In this document: in pieces, positions 11,073-23,376 of the stretch
Layout of the letters: each line of letters begins with the position of its first letter
How positions within the stretch are numbered: position 1 is the stretch's first letter
Assembly: GCF_020194955.2 (NCBI RefSeq)
Contig: NZ_JAFCIY020000006.1
Span: 216,723-280,722 of the forward strand
DNA: 64,000 bases
Reading direction: 5' to 3'
Source of the DNA: Desulfuromonas sp. CSMB_57
Lineage (GTDB): Bacteria > Desulfobacterota > Desulfuromonadia > Desulfuromonadales > Syntrophotaleaceae
The notes under the pieces: generated by a model
Database searches by the model: none
The model's input: only the letters and a program-made list of their open reading frames with translations
Told to the model about the DNA's origin: nothing
Translations under genes and position numbers: made by a program

Positions 11073-12394
11073 CAGCCCCTACCCATCAAGAGACGCGCCA
11101 GGTCATTGTAAAACGCCCAGGCCATCAGCAAAATGATCAGGCCGAGCCCGATCTGTTGTGCCACCTCTCTGACTCTCAGCGGCAAGGGGCGGCGGAAAAT
11201 CAATTCCAGGAACCCAAACAGCAGATGACCACCGTCCAGAATGGGAACCGGCAACAGGTTCAGGATCCCTAATTGAATACTGAGAAAGGCCAGAAAGGAC
11301 AATACCGCGGTAAAGCCGGTATCGGCGGCCGCACCGGCCACCTGCACAACCTGAATCGGTCCGCCGATGCTTTTCGGCGAGACGCTGCCGGAAAACAGCT
11401 TGCCGACAAACACCACCGTCAGACGCATCAGTTCGATGCTGCGGCGACTGCCCTCCCGCCAAGAAGCCGCCAACGGGAAACGCTTGAAAACCGTTTCAAA
11501 CTCAGGCGCCACTCCCAGCAACCAGCCGTCCCCTTCGTGACTTTCACGGGGCGTGACCGGAATGGACAGGGTTTGATCCTGGCGCCCGATGCGCAGGGTC
11601 AGGGTTTCACCGGCGCCGGCGGCAACCAGGGGACGAACCATGTACCAGGAATCGACGGGTGCTTCGCCGATGGCCAGAATCCGGTCTCCGGCCTGCAGGC
11701 CGGCCTCGGCGGCAGGCAATCCCGGCAGCACCTGCCCGATGACTGCATCCTGGGGCGGCAGCAGGCCGAAAGCTTGCAGCCCGCCGGCCACATCGCCATT
11801 TCCCGTCAATCTGATGGTTGCCGGACCCTGGGAGCGCTCGACGGTGACCATTACCTCGCGGCCCGCCCGGCGCAGCAGCTCCTTTTCGGCTTCACTCCAG
11901 GAGGCTATCGATTGATCGTCGATGCGGGTCACACAATCGCCGGCAGCAAAGCCGGCCCGGGCACCGGGCGTGTCGGGTGCGACGTATCCGATGCAGGCTG
12001 GTCGTTCCAGGAATGCCGGCATGTCGATGCCGATGACGTAGGCCAGGGGCAGCACCAGAAAGGGCAGCATCAGATTCATGAACGGACCGGCAGCGACAAT
12101 GGCTATCCGCTGCAACGGTTTTTTTTCAGCAAAGGAGCGTTCCTTGTCGGCGGGATCGGTCAATTGTTCCGCCTCGTCGCTCCCCTCACCCAGCATCTGA
12201 ACATATCCGCCCAGGGGCACCACGCAGATCTGGTAAACCGTCTCCCCCCATTGCCGGGACAGCAGCCGCGGCCCGAAGCCCAGGGAGAACTTCAATACCT
12301 TGACCCCGGCCAGTTTGGCAACGACAAAATGCCCGAGTTCATGAACGAAAATCAGCACGCCGAGCATCAAAATGCCGGTCAGGATGGTTACCAT
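11072..12394 (-). CDS. rseP: RIP metalloprotease RseP (site-2 protease)
   Basis: Inner-membrane zinc protease that cleaves anti-sigma factors and spent signal peptides within the membrane. The 440 residues contain the catalytic FVHELGHFVVAKLAG (about residues 16-30), two periplasmic PDZ-like stretches (about 125-185 and 205-280) and the second active-site segment LLPVPILDGGHLLF near 380 with the metal-ligand Asp. It follows dxr by 9 bases in the order cdsA-dxr-rseP, the usual bacterial arrangement. Confidence 0.95.
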   Translation of the reverse strand: MVTILTGILMLGVLIFVHELGHFVVAKLAGVKVLKFSLGFGPRLLSRQWGETVYQICVVPLGGYVQMLGEGSDEAEQLTDPADKERSFAEKKPLQRIAIVAAGPFMNLMLPFLVLPLAYVIGIDMPAFLERPACIGYVAPDTPGARAGFAAGDCVTRIDDQSIASWSEAEKELLRRAGREVMVTVERSQGPATIRLTGNGDVAGGLQAFGLLPPQDAVIGQVLPGLPAAEAGLQAGDRILAIGEAPVDSWYMVRPLVAAGAGETLTLRIGRQDQTLSIPVTPRESHEGDGWLLGVAPEFETVFKRFPLAASWREGSRRSIELMRLTVVFVGKLFSGSVSPKSIGGPIQVVQVAGAAADTGFTAVLSFLAFLSIQLGILNLLPVPILDGGHLLFGFLELIFRRPLPLRVREVAQQIGLGLIILLMAWAFYNDLARLLMGRG

Positions 12395-12403
12395 GGCGCC
12401 CCC

Positions 12404-13561
12404 TTAGCCGCGCACTTGGATAAGGCGCCGGGCTTCCTGGCGGCCCCAAAGGTCGGCTTTCAAAACTTCGTCGATGCGCGTCAGAGCGCTTATCTGGTGA
12501 TTTTCAAGAGCCGCCCGAATGATTATCGGGATGTCGAGGAAAGCGATTTCTTCCCGCAAAAAGGCATCCACCGCAACCTCGTTGGCCGCGTTCAGCACGG
12601 CGGGCGCCGTATCGCCCATTTCCAGGGCCTGGTAGGACAAGGCCAGACAGGGAAATTTTTCCAGGTCCGGTTCCTCGAAAGTCAGACATCGCAAGGCGCA
12701 GAGGTCCAGGGGCGGCAGGGTCAAAGCCAGGCGGCGCGGATAGGACAGCGCATAGGCAATGGGCGTTTTCATGTCGGGAATGCCGAGTTGGGCGATAACC
12801 GCCCCGTCGATATACTCAACCAGGGAATGAACGATGCTCTGCGGATGAATGTGAACCGCGATCCGCTCCGCCGGCACATCAAACAACCAGCGCGCCTCGA
12901 TGACCTCGAGTCCCTTGTTCATCATGGTCGCCGAATCGATGGTGATTTTGCGACCCATGGACCAGTTGGGGTGCGCCAGGGCATCCTCGCGGGTGACGGT
13001 TTGCAAGTCCGCCAAAGACTTCTTATGGAAGGGCCCACCCGAGGCGGTCAGAATCAGGCGGCGCACCTCATCCTTGCGATGCCCCTCGAGGGACTGGAAA
13101 ATAGCGGAATGTTCGCTATCCACAGGGAACAGACGCACCCCGTGGCGGACAATGGCATCCATCACCAAGGGACCGGCCGTCACCAGGGTTTCCTTGTTGG
13201 CCAGCGCGATGTCCTTGCCCGCCTCGATGGCCGCCATGGTCGGCACCAGGCCGGCGGCACCGACGATGGCGGAAACCACCATTTCCTGCTCCGAATGGCA
13301 GGCGCAGGCGATCAGCCCTTCGACGCCGGACAATACTTCGGGCCCGTCGAATCCCAGTCGTTTCCGCAACTGCTCGGCAGACTCCTCGGCAATGACCGCT
13401 ACCTGCCGGGGACGAAAGCGGCGAATCTGCTCTTCGAGTAGCGCCAGATTGTTGCCGGCCGTCAGGGTCACGACCTGAAATCGATCCGGATATGCCGCAC
13501 AAATGTCCAAGGTACTGACACCTATGGACCCGGTGGAACCAAGAATCCCGATTTTTTTCAT
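12404..13561 (-). CDS. dxr: 1-deoxy-D-xylulose 5-phosphate reductoisomerase
   Basis: First committed enzyme of the MEP isoprenoid pathway (NADPH, divalent metal). The 385 residues show the NADPH loop [17 protein letters not shown] (4-20), the [12 protein letters not shown] block near 120, [13 protein letters not shown] near 145 with catalytic acid residues, and the flexible loop ending [10 protein letters not shown] near 222. It feeds the uppS product just upstream in the same gene group. Clear GGAG ribosome site. Confidence 0.96.
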   Translation of the reverse strand: MKKIGILGSTGSIGVSTLDICAAYPDRFQVVTLTAGNNLALLEEQIRRFRPRQVAVIAEESAEQLRKRLGFDGPEVLSGVEGLIACACHSEQEMVVSAIVGAAGLVPTMAAIEAGKDIALANKETLVTAGPLVMDAIVRHGVRLFPVDSEHSAIFQSLEGHRKDEVRRLILTASGGPFHKKSLADLQTVTREDALAHPNWSMGRKITIDSATMMNKGLEVIEARWLFDVPAERIAVHIHPQSIVHSLVEYIDGAVIAQLGIPDMKTPIAYALSYPRRLALTLPPLDLCALRCLTFEEPDLEKFPCLALSYQALEMGDTAPAVLNAANEVAVDAFLREEIAFLDIPIIIRAALENHQISALTRIDEVLKADLWGRQEARRLIQVRG

Positions 13562-13579
13562 GGAGACTCCAGAATAGCG

Positions 13580-14428
13580 CTAGCCGATGACGATCAGCGC
13601 AAAATAATAAACCAAGGGAAAAACGAACAGCAGACTGTCGAGACGATCCAGCAGGCCGCCGTGGCCCGGCAGCAGGTTTCCCGAATCCTTGACCTGCCAG
13701 CAACGCTTGAGCAGAGACTCGAACAGATCGCCCAAGGGGGCCACCACTCCGATCAGCAACCCCAGGACCACCAGGGCAGGCCAGGACACAAAAGGGAAGA
13801 AGGTTCGCTGTGCGGCCAAGGCGGCAAGCAGGCAACCGAGCAGCCCGCCGACGGCACCTTCGACGCTCTTGTTGGGACTGACAAGGGGATAAAGCTTGCG
13901 CCGCCCGAAGTTGATGCCGGTGAAATAAGCCGCGGTATCGCTGCTCATGACCAGCAGCAGGAGCAGCAGGATCCAGCGTTCTCCATGCGGCAAGGTACGC
14001 AGCAACCCGAGATAGCCCAGGGGCAGAGTAATGTACAGGAAGCCGAACCCAAGGAGTGCCATGTCGACGCCGGAACGCTCCAAGGGCCGGCAGCGCAGCA
14101 GGACCAGCAAAGCCAAGGCAAACAGCAGCAACAGCAAGCCGCCTTGAAACCACGCCCACTCCCCTCTGGCCAGAGGCCAGACCAGCACTGCGCCGCCAAC
14201 CAGGGCGAACCGTCCTTCCCTCTTGCGGGAGGCCGGCAGGGCCATGTGATAGAATTCATATAAAGCACGACCGGCCAAGATGCAGGCCAGCCCATGCACC
14301 GCGGCCACAGGAGCCCAGAGGACAAAAGCGACCACCATGGGCAGCAGCAGCGCACCGGTAATGATTCGAGATTTGATAACGGCCTCCCTCGACCTGAACC
14401 CGGGATGTTCATGAGACTGCGCCGCCAA
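13580..14428 (-). CDS. cdsA: phosphatidate cytidylyltransferase
   Basis: Makes CDP-diacylglycerol, the precursor of all phospholipids, at the inner membrane. It is a polytopic protein (about eight hydrophobic segments) with the CDP-alcohol signature in SPNKSVEGAVGGLLGC and GDLFESLLKRCWQVKDSGNLLPGHGGLLDRLDSL near the C-terminus. The start is unclear: the frame has no ATG before the first membrane segment; the given limit is a TTG (282 residues), whereas a GGAGG sits 5 bases before an in-frame ATC at 14377 that would begin the protein exactly where relatives begin. Confidence 0.92.
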   Translation of the reverse strand: MAAQSHEHPGFRSREAVIKSRIITGALLLPMVVAFVLWAPVAAVHGLACILAGRALYEFYHMALPASRKREGRFALVGGAVLVWPLARGEWAWFQGGLLLLLFALALLVLLRCRPLERSGVDMALLGFGFLYITLPLGYLGLLRTLPHGERWILLLLLLVMSSDTAAYFTGINFGRRKLYPLVSPNKSVEGAVGGLLGCLLAALAAQRTFFPFVSWPALVVLGLLIGVVAPLGDLFESLLKRCWQVKDSGNLLPGHGGLLDRLDSLLFVFPLVYYFALIVIG

Positions 14429-14529
14429 ACCGGCCCATCTCCATCAGAGCAAACCAAACGCCAAAAGCGTCAGCCTTGAGCCGGCTTGGCACGGTCGGTT
14501 GTCACCGCGAACGCCATGAAAAATCCGGG

Positions 14530-15279
14530 TCAATTGTCCGGTTGCACCTGCCTGGCCGTCAGGCCGAACCGCCGCTGCCGCCGGCCAAACTCCCGCAGGG
14601 CCTGACGCAACTGCGCGGGCCCGAAGTCAGGCCAGAGCACTTCGGTGAAATACAGTTCGGTGTAGGCCAACTGCCAGAGCAGAAAATTACTGATGCGCAT
14701 CTCGCCGCTGGTTCGGATCAACAGATCCGGCTCCGGCATGCCGGCGGTATCGAGCACCTGAGTCAAATGGTCCTCATCGATCTGGTTCGGCTGCAACAGT
14801 CCTTGCCCGACCGCCTCGGCCAGGCGCCGTACCGCCCTCAGGATTTCATCCCGACTGCCATAGGATAGGGCCAGGGTCAGCACCATATCGCTGTTGTGAG
14901 CGGTTCGGGCCATGGTCGCTTCCAAGGTCGAACGAACCCCGGAGGGCAGTTGGCGGATATCCCCGATGACCCGCAGCCGAATGTTCTGCGCCAGCAGGCT
15001 GTCGAGTTCCTGGGCGAGGAAGCGGTTGAGCAACTCCATGAGGGAACGCACCTCGTCGGCCGGCCGACCCCAGTTCTCCGAGCTGAAGGCGTAGAGGGTC
15101 AGAAACCGAATTCCCAGTCGACGGCACTCCTCCACCATCGCCTTGGCCGCCTCCACCCCATGGTGATGGCCCAGAATGCGCGGCAGCTGGCGTTGCTCGG
15201 CCCAGCGACCGTTACCGTCCATGATGATGGCGAGATGTTCAGGCACACGCATGCCGCTGTCCAGTTCCAGGTTCTTCAC
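14530..15279 (-). CDS. uppS: undecaprenyl diphosphate synthase (isoprenyl transferase)
   Basis: Cis-prenyltransferase that makes the C55 lipid carrier for peptidoglycan and surface polysaccharides. The 249 residues include PEHLAIIMDGNGRWAEQR (14-31) with the catalytic Asp, then FSSENWGRPADEV near 78 and RTSGEMRISNFLLWQLAYTELYF near 200. The listed start is GTG; an ATG nine codons later is possible. It heads uppS-cdsA-dxr-rseP-tsaB and is separated from frr by a terminator. Confidence 0.95.
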   Translation of the reverse strand: MKNLELDSGMRVPEHLAIIMDGNGRWAEQRQLPRILGHHHGVEAAKAMVEECRRLGIRFLTLYAFSSENWGRPADEVRSLMELLNRFLAQELDSLLAQNIRLRVIGDIRQLPSGVRSTLEATMARTAHNSDMVLTLALSYGSRDEILRAVRRLAEAVGQGLLQPNQIDEDHLTQVLDTAGMPEPDLLIRTSGEMRISNFLLWQLAYTELYFTEVLWPDFGPAQLRQALREFGRRQRRFGLTARQVQPDN

Positions 15280-15368
15280 GCCTTATGTAAAATTGCAACG
15301 TTACCATAACGCCGAATTACCGGCAACACTTGCAAACAGCGGCCGGCGCAAAACATTCGTCCGGCCGG

Positions 15369-15398
15369 AAAAAAAAGGGCGCCGCTGGGGACGCCCTT
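15369..15398 (-). terminator. intrinsic terminator after frr
   Basis: Minus strand: AAGGGCG, 10-base loop, CGCCCTT followed by eight T in all. It closes the rpsB-tsf-pyrH-frr operon before uppS. Confidence 0.85.
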
Positions 15399-15442
15399 CT
15401 GCCAAACCGATATCCAGGCGGCCGCCTGTTGGCCGAACCGCA

Positions 15443-16000
15443 TCAAATCTCCATGATTTCCTTTTCCTTGACGACGACCACCTCATCGACTTTTTTAACG
15501 AACTGGTCGGTCAGGTCCTGAACTTCCTTTTCGCCCCGCTTCTGCTCGTCTTCGCTGATTTCCTTGTCCTTCTGCAGCTTTTTGAAACCGTCGTTGGCGT
15601 CCCTGCGGTTATTCCGGATGGCCACCTTGGTCTCTTCTCCCATCTTGCGCACCGCCTTGACCATCTCCTTGCGCCGCTCTTCGGTGAGGGGCGGGATGAC
15701 GATGCGCACCAGGACACCGTCCGAGGACGGATTCAAGCCCAAATCGGATTTAAGGATGGCCTTTTCGATGGCCGGCAGCAGATTTTTCTCCCAGGGCTGA
15801 ATGGTAATCAGGCGCGGTTCGGGAACCGCCAGGGTCCCGACCTGGCTCAACGGCGTCGGAGTACCGTAATAATCGACCCGCACCTCGTCCAGCAGCGCCG
15901 TCGAAGCGCGACCGGTGCGCACCCGGGTCAGATCCTTCTTCAGGGCTTCGATGGCTTTTTCCATGTTGTTGCGGGATTTCTTTATGACATCATTATACAT
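15443..16000 (-). CDS. frr: ribosome recycling factor
   Basis: Releases ribosomes from mRNA with EF-G after termination. Starting at the second ATG (16000) gives 185 residues, the standard length, beginning MYNDVIKKS; the ATG at 16009 is too close to the ribosome site, AAAGGAGAA, which is formed by the last codons of pyrH. Conserved [12 protein letters not shown] (near 25) and the two-helix tail [14 protein letters not shown] are present. It is translationally linked to pyrH, whose stop lies between the two candidate starts. Confidence 0.96.
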   Translation of the reverse strand: MYNDVIKKSRNNMEKAIEALKKDLTRVRTGRASTALLDEVRVDYYGTPTPLSQVGTLAVPEPRLITIQPWEKNLLPAIEKAILKSDLGLNPSSDGVLVRIVIPPLTEERRKEMVKAVRKMGEETKVAIRNNRRDANDGFKKLQKDKEISEDEQKRGEKEVQDLTDQFVKKVDEVVVVKEKEIMEI

Positions 16001-16005
16001 GACAG

Positions 16006-17656
<1,651 letters not shown>

Positions 17657-17732
17657 CTGTATTCCCTCCTCGTGCTGCAGCTTCGGCAAGGCTGCCGGCC
17701 CTCCCGAAGCCGTCGGGACATCCCCGGATATG

Positions 17733-17765
17733 CGAGAAAAAGGCGGCCAGTCAACCCGGCCGCCT
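17733..17765 (-). terminator. terminator-like hairpin between rpsB and tsf
   Basis: Minus strand: AGGCGGCC, 9-base loop, GGCCGCCT followed by TTTTCTCG. A partial terminator between rpsB and tsf is known in other bacteria and sets their expression ratio; the short T-run fits incomplete termination. Confidence 0.65.
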
Positions 17766-17790
17766 GGTTCAAATCAAGTCGCGCCGAACC

Positions 17791-18576
<786 letters not shown>

Positions 18577-18695
18577 GTTGATGCTCCTTTTCCGATTGGT
18601 TGTTGCCTCCGCATCCGGTCGGCCCCGCGGGCCCTCCATCACCATGATGGGCACCAGCACCGCAGGTCGGGATGCGTGCGTTATGTGAACGCCAA

Positions 18696-18724
18696 TACGT
18701 ACCATGGAAGAACTGCCATGGCAA
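18696..18724 (-). promoter_or_regulatory. candidate rpsB promoter
   Basis: Minus strand: TTGCCA (18719-18724), 17 bases, TACGTA (18696-18701). The spacer contains the palindrome-flanked CCATGG repeats. It leaves a leader of about 115 bases before rpsB, room for S2 autoregulation, though no known S2 leader motif was recognised. Confidence 0.4.
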
Positions 18725-18785
18725 GCCTAAAATCCCTCTTAATCCCGGTTTACAGGCGCCCGCAACTGTATTAACATGCCGGGCC

Positions 18786-19973
18786 ATGTCCTCCTTTCGC
18801 CTGTATCGTTATTTTTTGCGGGAAGCCTCGGCGCCCATGGTTCTCGGCCTGACGGTGCTGACCCTGGTGCTCCTCATGGGCCGCCTGCTGCGCCTGATGG
18901 AACTGGTTGTCAACAAGGGCGTCCCGCTGCGGGAAATACTCACGCTGGTGGCCTGCCTGCTGCCCGGTTTCCTCATCGTCAGTTTGCCGCTGTCTTTTCT
19001 TTTGGGAATCATGATGGGGTTTGGACGCCTGTCGGCGGACGGCGAAATCCTGGCCATGAAATCGAGCGGCATCGGCCTGTGGTCCATGACCAAGCCGATT
19101 CTCGGCCTTGGTCTGCTGGTCTCCCTGATGACCGCCGGCTTGACCACCACCCTCAAACCCATCGGCGAGCGGGTCTTCCGGCAACGTCTGTTTCAAATCA
19201 CCACCAGCCGTGCCAACATCGGCATCATGCCGCAGATCTTCAACAATGAATTTCCGGGACTGGTGCTTTACGCCAACGAAGCCGACGAACGCAGCGGCAT
19301 CATGACCGGTGTATTCATCTCCGACGAACGTGCCGATGCCATGCCCAGCCTGATTCTGGCCCGAACCGGCCAGGTTCTGTCCAATCCCCGGGATCTGACC
19401 TTGACCCTGCGGCTTGAAAACGGCACCCTGCACCGCCAGTCGCGGCAGGCTTCGGGCCGTTCCTTTCAGGTGATCGGCTTTGCCACCTACGACATCAATC
19501 TCGATCTGACACCGACCGGCAACAGCCTGGAACAGGGCGAAGTGAAGCAGAAGGAAATGAAGCTGGATGACCTGCATCGTGCCTTGAAAAAATCGCCTGC
19601 CGCCGAAGAGCGACGGCAACTCAGGGTCGACTTTCATGAACGCTTGAGCCTCGCCGTGGCTCCCCTGCTGTTCGCCCTGCTTGGCGCTCCCCTCGGCATC
19701 CAGCCGTTGCGTTCCGGGCGCGGCAGCGGCTTTGCCGTCGGCCTGCTCGTCTTTCTGACCTATTACCTGCTTCACTCCCTGGCCAATACCCTGACCAGCG
19801 AAGGCGCCTTGCCCGTCTTTGCCCTTTGGCTGCCGAATCTGCTGTTCCTGCTGGCAGCCCTGGTCACCTGGCACCGCGCCAATCAGGAGCGCCCCTTGCC
19901 CCTGGCAGCTACCTGCGGCCATATTGCCGGCTGGCTGGCCGAGCGCCTGCGCCGGTGGGAGAAGCCATCTTGA
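18786..19973 (+). CDS. lptF: LPS export ABC transporter permease LptF
   Basis: One of two inner-membrane permeases (with LptG and the LptB ATPase) that lift lipopolysaccharide out of the membrane toward LptC/A/D. From ATG 18786 it has 395 residues beginning FRLYRYFLREASAPMVLGL: three N-terminal membrane helices, a periplasmic jellyroll domain (about 120-285) and three C-terminal helices. It is divergent from rpsB. The downstream lptG start codon overlaps its stop (TTGA). LptB is not in the window. Confidence 0.92.
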   Translation: MSSFRLYRYFLREASAPMVLGLTVLTLVLLMGRLLRLMELVVNKGVPLREILTLVACLLPGFLIVSLPLSFLLGIMMGFGRLSADGEILAMKSSGIGLWSMTKPILGLGLLVSLMTAGLTTTLKPIGERVFRQRLFQITTSRANIGIMPQIFNNEFPGLVLYANEADERSGIMTGVFISDERADAMPSLILARTGQVLSNPRDLTLTLRLENGTLHRQSRQASGRSFQVIGFATYDINLDLTPTGNSLEQGEVKQKEMKLDDLHRALKKSPAAEERRQLRVDFHERLSLAVAPLLFALLGAPLGIQPLRSGRGSGFAVGLLVFLTYYLLHSLANTLTSEGALPVFALWLPNLLFLLAALVTWHRANQERPLPLAATCGHIAGWLAERLRRWEKPS

Positions 19974-21055
19974 AACTCATTCAGCGTTACCTGCTCGACA
20001 TCTTCCTGCGGCGTTTCGCCCTGGCCCTGGCGGTTTTTGTGGGCCTCTACCTGCTCATCGAATTCTTCGAACGAGTCGACAACTTCATCGAGCACCAAGC
20101 CGCTCCGTCCCTGTATGTCGCCTACTTTCTCAACAAAATCCCCTTGATCATCAGCCAGGTCTCCCCCCTCGCCTGCCTGATGGGCGTGTTCATGACCCTG
20201 GGCGGCCTGAACCGCAGCAATGAATTGGCGGCCATGCAGGCCGGCGGCATCAGCCTGCGGCGCATCGTCGCCCCCATGTTGCTGTTCGCCGTCGGCATGA
20301 CCCTGCTGATGCTGGCGGCCAACGAATACCTGGTGCCGGAAACGGTCCGGAAATCGAACTACATTTTGCGCTCCCGGGTGGCCGGGCGGCCGAGCGCCGT
20401 TTTTCGCCGCGACAATATCTGGCTGCGGGAAGGCCAGAAAATCATCCATATCCGCCTGGCGGAACCGGAAATCCAATCCCTGCAAGGTGTCACCATTTTG
20501 CAATTTGATGAACTCTTCCGGGTTCAGCAACGCACCGACGCCATGTCCGCCATTTATGCGGAGCGGGGATGGCAGGCCCGGGAGGTCACCGAACGTCAAT
20601 TTGCAGTGCAGACCGGCGATCTGCTGGAAGAGCGGCGACTACCTGAAAGACCTTTGGCCCTGGCTCTGGTTCCGGACGATTTCCGGGTGCCCGGCAACCG
20701 CCGCAACGAAGACCTGACCATCAGCGAACTGGCCAGATTGGCCTCCAAACTGAAAAAAGAGGGCTATAATCCCCTACGCTTCCAAGTCGACATGCATGCA
20801 CGGATTGCCGGCCCCTTTGCCAATATCATCATGGCGTTTTTGGCCGTGCCCTTTGCCATCCGTAAAGGCCGGGGCATCAGCCTGGGCCTCGGAATCGCCC
20901 TGAGTATCGGCATCGGCACCACCTATTTCATCGTCCATGCGGCTTTGCTTGCCTTCGGCTATTCCGCGACCTTTCCGCCGCTGGTGGCAGCCTGGGCCGC
21001 CAACCTGCTCTTTGTTCTGGCTGCCGCCTGGCTGTTTCTGACCACGGACACCTGA
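19970..21055 (+). CDS. lptG: LPS export ABC transporter permease LptG
   Basis: Partner permease of LptF. The best start is TTG 19970, overlapping the lptF stop by four bases, with GGGAGAAG upstream; this gives 361 residues that begin KLIQRYLLDIFLRRFALAL as in the YjgP/YjgQ family. Helices are at about 12-34, 55-80 and 100-120, a periplasmic domain follows to about 270, and the last helices end in LLFVLAAAWLFLTTD. Shared transcript and translational coupling fit a 1:1 LptFG complex. Confidence 0.92.
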   Translation: MKLIQRYLLDIFLRRFALALAVFVGLYLLIEFFERVDNFIEHQAAPSLYVAYFLNKIPLIISQVSPLACLMGVFMTLGGLNRSNELAAMQAGGISLRRIVAPMLLFAVGMTLLMLAANEYLVPETVRKSNYILRSRVAGRPSAVFRRDNIWLREGQKIIHIRLAEPEIQSLQGVTILQFDELFRVQQRTDAMSAIYAERGWQAREVTERQFAVQTGDLLEERRLPERPLALALVPDDFRVPGNRRNEDLTISELARLASKLKKEGYNPLRFQVDMHARIAGPFANIIMAFLAVPFAIRKGRGISLGLGIALSIGIGTTYFIVHAALLAFGYSATFPPLVAAWAANLLFVLAAAWLFLTTDT

Positions 21056-21081
21056 GGACGCGAGGCAATGCTGCGGGAGTT

Positions 21082-21104
21082 CCCCTCTCTCAGAACAAGA
21101 GGGG
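21082..21104. terminator. weak hairpin between convergent lptG and galE
   Basis: CCCCTCT and AGAGGGG form a 7-bp stem with a 9-base loop in the 145-base gap between convergent genes. No T-run on either strand, so termination is uncertain. Confidence 0.3.
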
Positions 21105-21200
21105 ACGGGGGAGATGGGATCCCGGCGGGATCGGAAGAGGTGTTCATGAGCGCAAAACGACAGGTCGCTGCGCAATTCAAGCGCCCGCCTGTCCGTCCGG

Positions 21201-22181
21201 TCATCGACCGGCCGCCGGCTTTCTGTGCCAGGCCCAGGCCGTCTCCAGAATCTGTTGAATGTTCCCGAAGGCCGGCTGCCAGGCCAGAGCCGTGCGAGCC
21301 AGGGTTGCATCCGCCACCAGCACCGGAGGATCACCAGCCCGCCGCGGCTGCCATTCAAAGGGGATGGAGGTACCGGTGACCTGCTCTGCCGCACGGATAA
21401 TCTCCAGGATGGAAAAGCCCCGGCCATTGCCCAGATTGAAACCATGGGCGCCCGGTTCCCGGTCCATGAAATGCAAAGCCTGCAGATGCGCCCGGCAAAG
21501 ATCATGGACATGAATGTAATCACGCACGCAGGTGCCGTCCGGAGTCGGATAATCGCTGCCGAAAATCTTCAACCCACGACCCGGATCCAGGACCGCTTTG
21601 AGAACGTTGGGAATCAGATGGGTTTCCGGGTCGTGCTCTTCACCCAGGGCCGCATCCGGATCGGCCCCGGCGGCGTTGAAATAGCGCAGACTGACGGAAT
21701 GCAGCCCATAAGCGACGGCATAATCACGCAACACGTGCTCGACCATCAATTTGGTCTCACCGTAGGGATTGATGGGCTGTTGGGGGTGGGATTCATCGAT
21801 CCGGTCTGCAACCGGATTGCCGAAGGTAGCGGCCGAGGAGGAAAAAACGAATCGTTTCACCCCGGCGGCACGCATGGCATCGAGCAGGTTCAAGGTTCCG
21901 ACGACGTTGTTACGGTAATATTGCGCCGGCTGCCGGACCGATTCTCCAACCAGGGATTTGGCGGAAAAATGCATGACCGCGTCAAAGCTCTGCGCTGCAA
22001 ACAGCTGCCTCAGTCCTGCTTCATCAAGCAGATCTCCCACGACCAGCCGACCGCCATGCACGGCCCAGGCATGCCCGGTGGACAGGTTGTCGAAGGTGGT
22101 AACCTCGTATCCTTCCCCGACCAGCATTTTGACCATGTGCGAACCGATGTAACCGGCACCGCCGCACACCAGAATATGCAT
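21201..22181 (-). CDS. galE: UDP-glucose 4-epimerase
   Basis: NAD-dependent short-chain epimerase interconverting UDP-glucose and UDP-galactose. The 326 residues have GGAGYIGSHMV (8-18), SSSAATFG (about 118-125) carrying the catalytic Ser, and YGETKLMVE (near 146) with the Tyr-X3-Lys pair; a C-terminal substrate domain follows. Last gene of the polysaccharide cluster, supplying precursor sugars. GAGGAGG precedes the ATG. Confidence 0.93.
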   Translation of the reverse strand: MHILVCGGAGYIGSHMVKMLVGEGYEVTTFDNLSTGHAWAVHGGRLVVGDLLDEAGLRQLFAAQSFDAVMHFSAKSLVGESVRQPAQYYRNNVVGTLNLLDAMRAAGVKRFVFSSSAATFGNPVADRIDESHPQQPINPYGETKLMVEHVLRDYAVAYGLHSVSLRYFNAAGADPDAALGEEHDPETHLIPNVLKAVLDPGRGLKIFGSDYPTPDGTCVRDYIHVHDLCRAHLQALHFMDREPGAHGFNLGNGRGFSILEIIRAAEQVTGTSIPFEWQPRRAGDPPVLVADATLARTALAWQPAFGNIQQILETAWAWHRKPAAGR

Positions 22182-22217
22182 GCCCCCTCCTCTCCAATGC
22201 CGACGTTTTGAAGGCTG

Positions 22218-23237
22218 CTACGGCCGCAGACTGCCGAAGTAATCCCGGTACCAGGCTACGAACCGGGCCACACCCTCTTCAATGCTGGTTGCCGGTCTGA
22301 AGCCGACATCCCGGTTCAGGTCATCCACATCGGCGTAGGTGGCCGGCACGTCCCCGGGCTGCATGGGCAGATAGTTTTTATCCGCCTTCCGGCCCAGAGC
22401 ATTTTCCAGCACCTCGATGAGATGCAGCAATTCGACGGGGTTGTTATTGCCGATGTTGTAAAGCCGGTAAGGTGCGGCACTGGTGCCGGGATCGGGATGA
22501 TTGCCGTTCCATTGGGGATTGGGCGCCGCGGTATGATCCAGGGTGCGCACCACCCCTTCGACGATATCATCGATAAAGGTAAAATCCCGACGCATGTGCC
22601 CATGATTGAACACGTCGATGGGGCGCCCCTCCAGGATGGCCCGAGTGAACAGGAACAGGGCCATATCCGGACGCCCCCACGGCCCGTAAACGGTAAAAAA
22701 GCGCAGCCCGGTCACCGGCAACCCGTACAGGTGCGCATAGGTGTGGGCCATGAGTTCATTGGCTTTTTTGCTGGCCGCATAAAGGGAAACGGGATGATCG
22801 ACATTGTCGTGGACCGAAAAAGGCATTCGGGTGCTGGCACCGTATACCGATGACGAAGACGCGTACACCAGGTGTTCGACGCCGTTATGACGACAGCCCT
22901 CGAGAACATTCAGAAAACCGACCAGGTTGCTGTCCACATAGGCGTGGGGGTTCTGCAACGAGTAGCGCACTCCGGCCTGGGCGGCCAAATTGACCACCCG
23001 GTCGAACTTTTCCGAGGCAAACAGCTCGGCCATCGCGGACCGATCCGCGAGGTCCAGCCGCACAAACCGAAAGGCCGGTTGCTCCTGCAACCGGCGAAGG
23101 CGGGCTTCCTTGAGGCTGACGTCGTAATAGGTATTGAGGTTGTCCAACCCCACCACCTGGTCGCCCCGCCCGAGCAGGACCTGGGAGAGATGAAAGCCGA
23201 TAAAGCCGGCAGCGCCGGTTACGAGTATTTTAGCCAC
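22218..23237 (-). CDS. UDP-glucuronate 4-epimerase-like NAD-dependent epimerase
   Basis: Extended short-chain dehydrogenase of 339 residues, starting at GTG 23237 after [17 protein letters not shown] (8-18), SSSSVYG (125-131) and [20 protein letters not shown] (150-169) are diagnostic of the CapI/LpsL group that converts UDP-glucuronate to UDP-galacturonate. The neighbouring gene makes UDP-glucuronate, which supports this. UDP-N-acetylglucosamine epimerases of the WbpP type are more distant alternatives. Confidence 0.85.
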   Translation of the reverse strand: MAKILVTGAAGFIGFHLSQVLLGRGDQVVGLDNLNTYYDVSLKEARLRRLQEQPAFRFVRLDLADRSAMAELFASEKFDRVVNLAAQAGVRYSLQNPHAYVDSNLVGFLNVLEGCRHNGVEHLVYASSSSVYGASTRMPFSVHDNVDHPVSLYAASKKANELMAHTYAHLYGLPVTGLRFFTVYGPWGRPDMALFLFTRAILEGRPIDVFNHGHMRRDFTFIDDIVEGVVRTLDHTAAPNPQWNGNHPDPGTSAAPYRLYNIGNNNPVELLHLIEVLENALGRKADKNYLPMQPGDVPATYADVDDLNRDVGFRPATSIEEGVARFVAWYRDYFGSLRP

Positions 23238-23376
23238 AAGTCGACTCCTGAAGCTTTTCCATTGGTTGCCAACACCTCACACTCTTTACCAAGCCGATGC
23301 CACCGGAAAGCAGGGCACGTTCCCCTAGGCCGGCGCCTTGCGTGGGAGCCATCCCCAGTCAGCAACAGCGCAGGTC

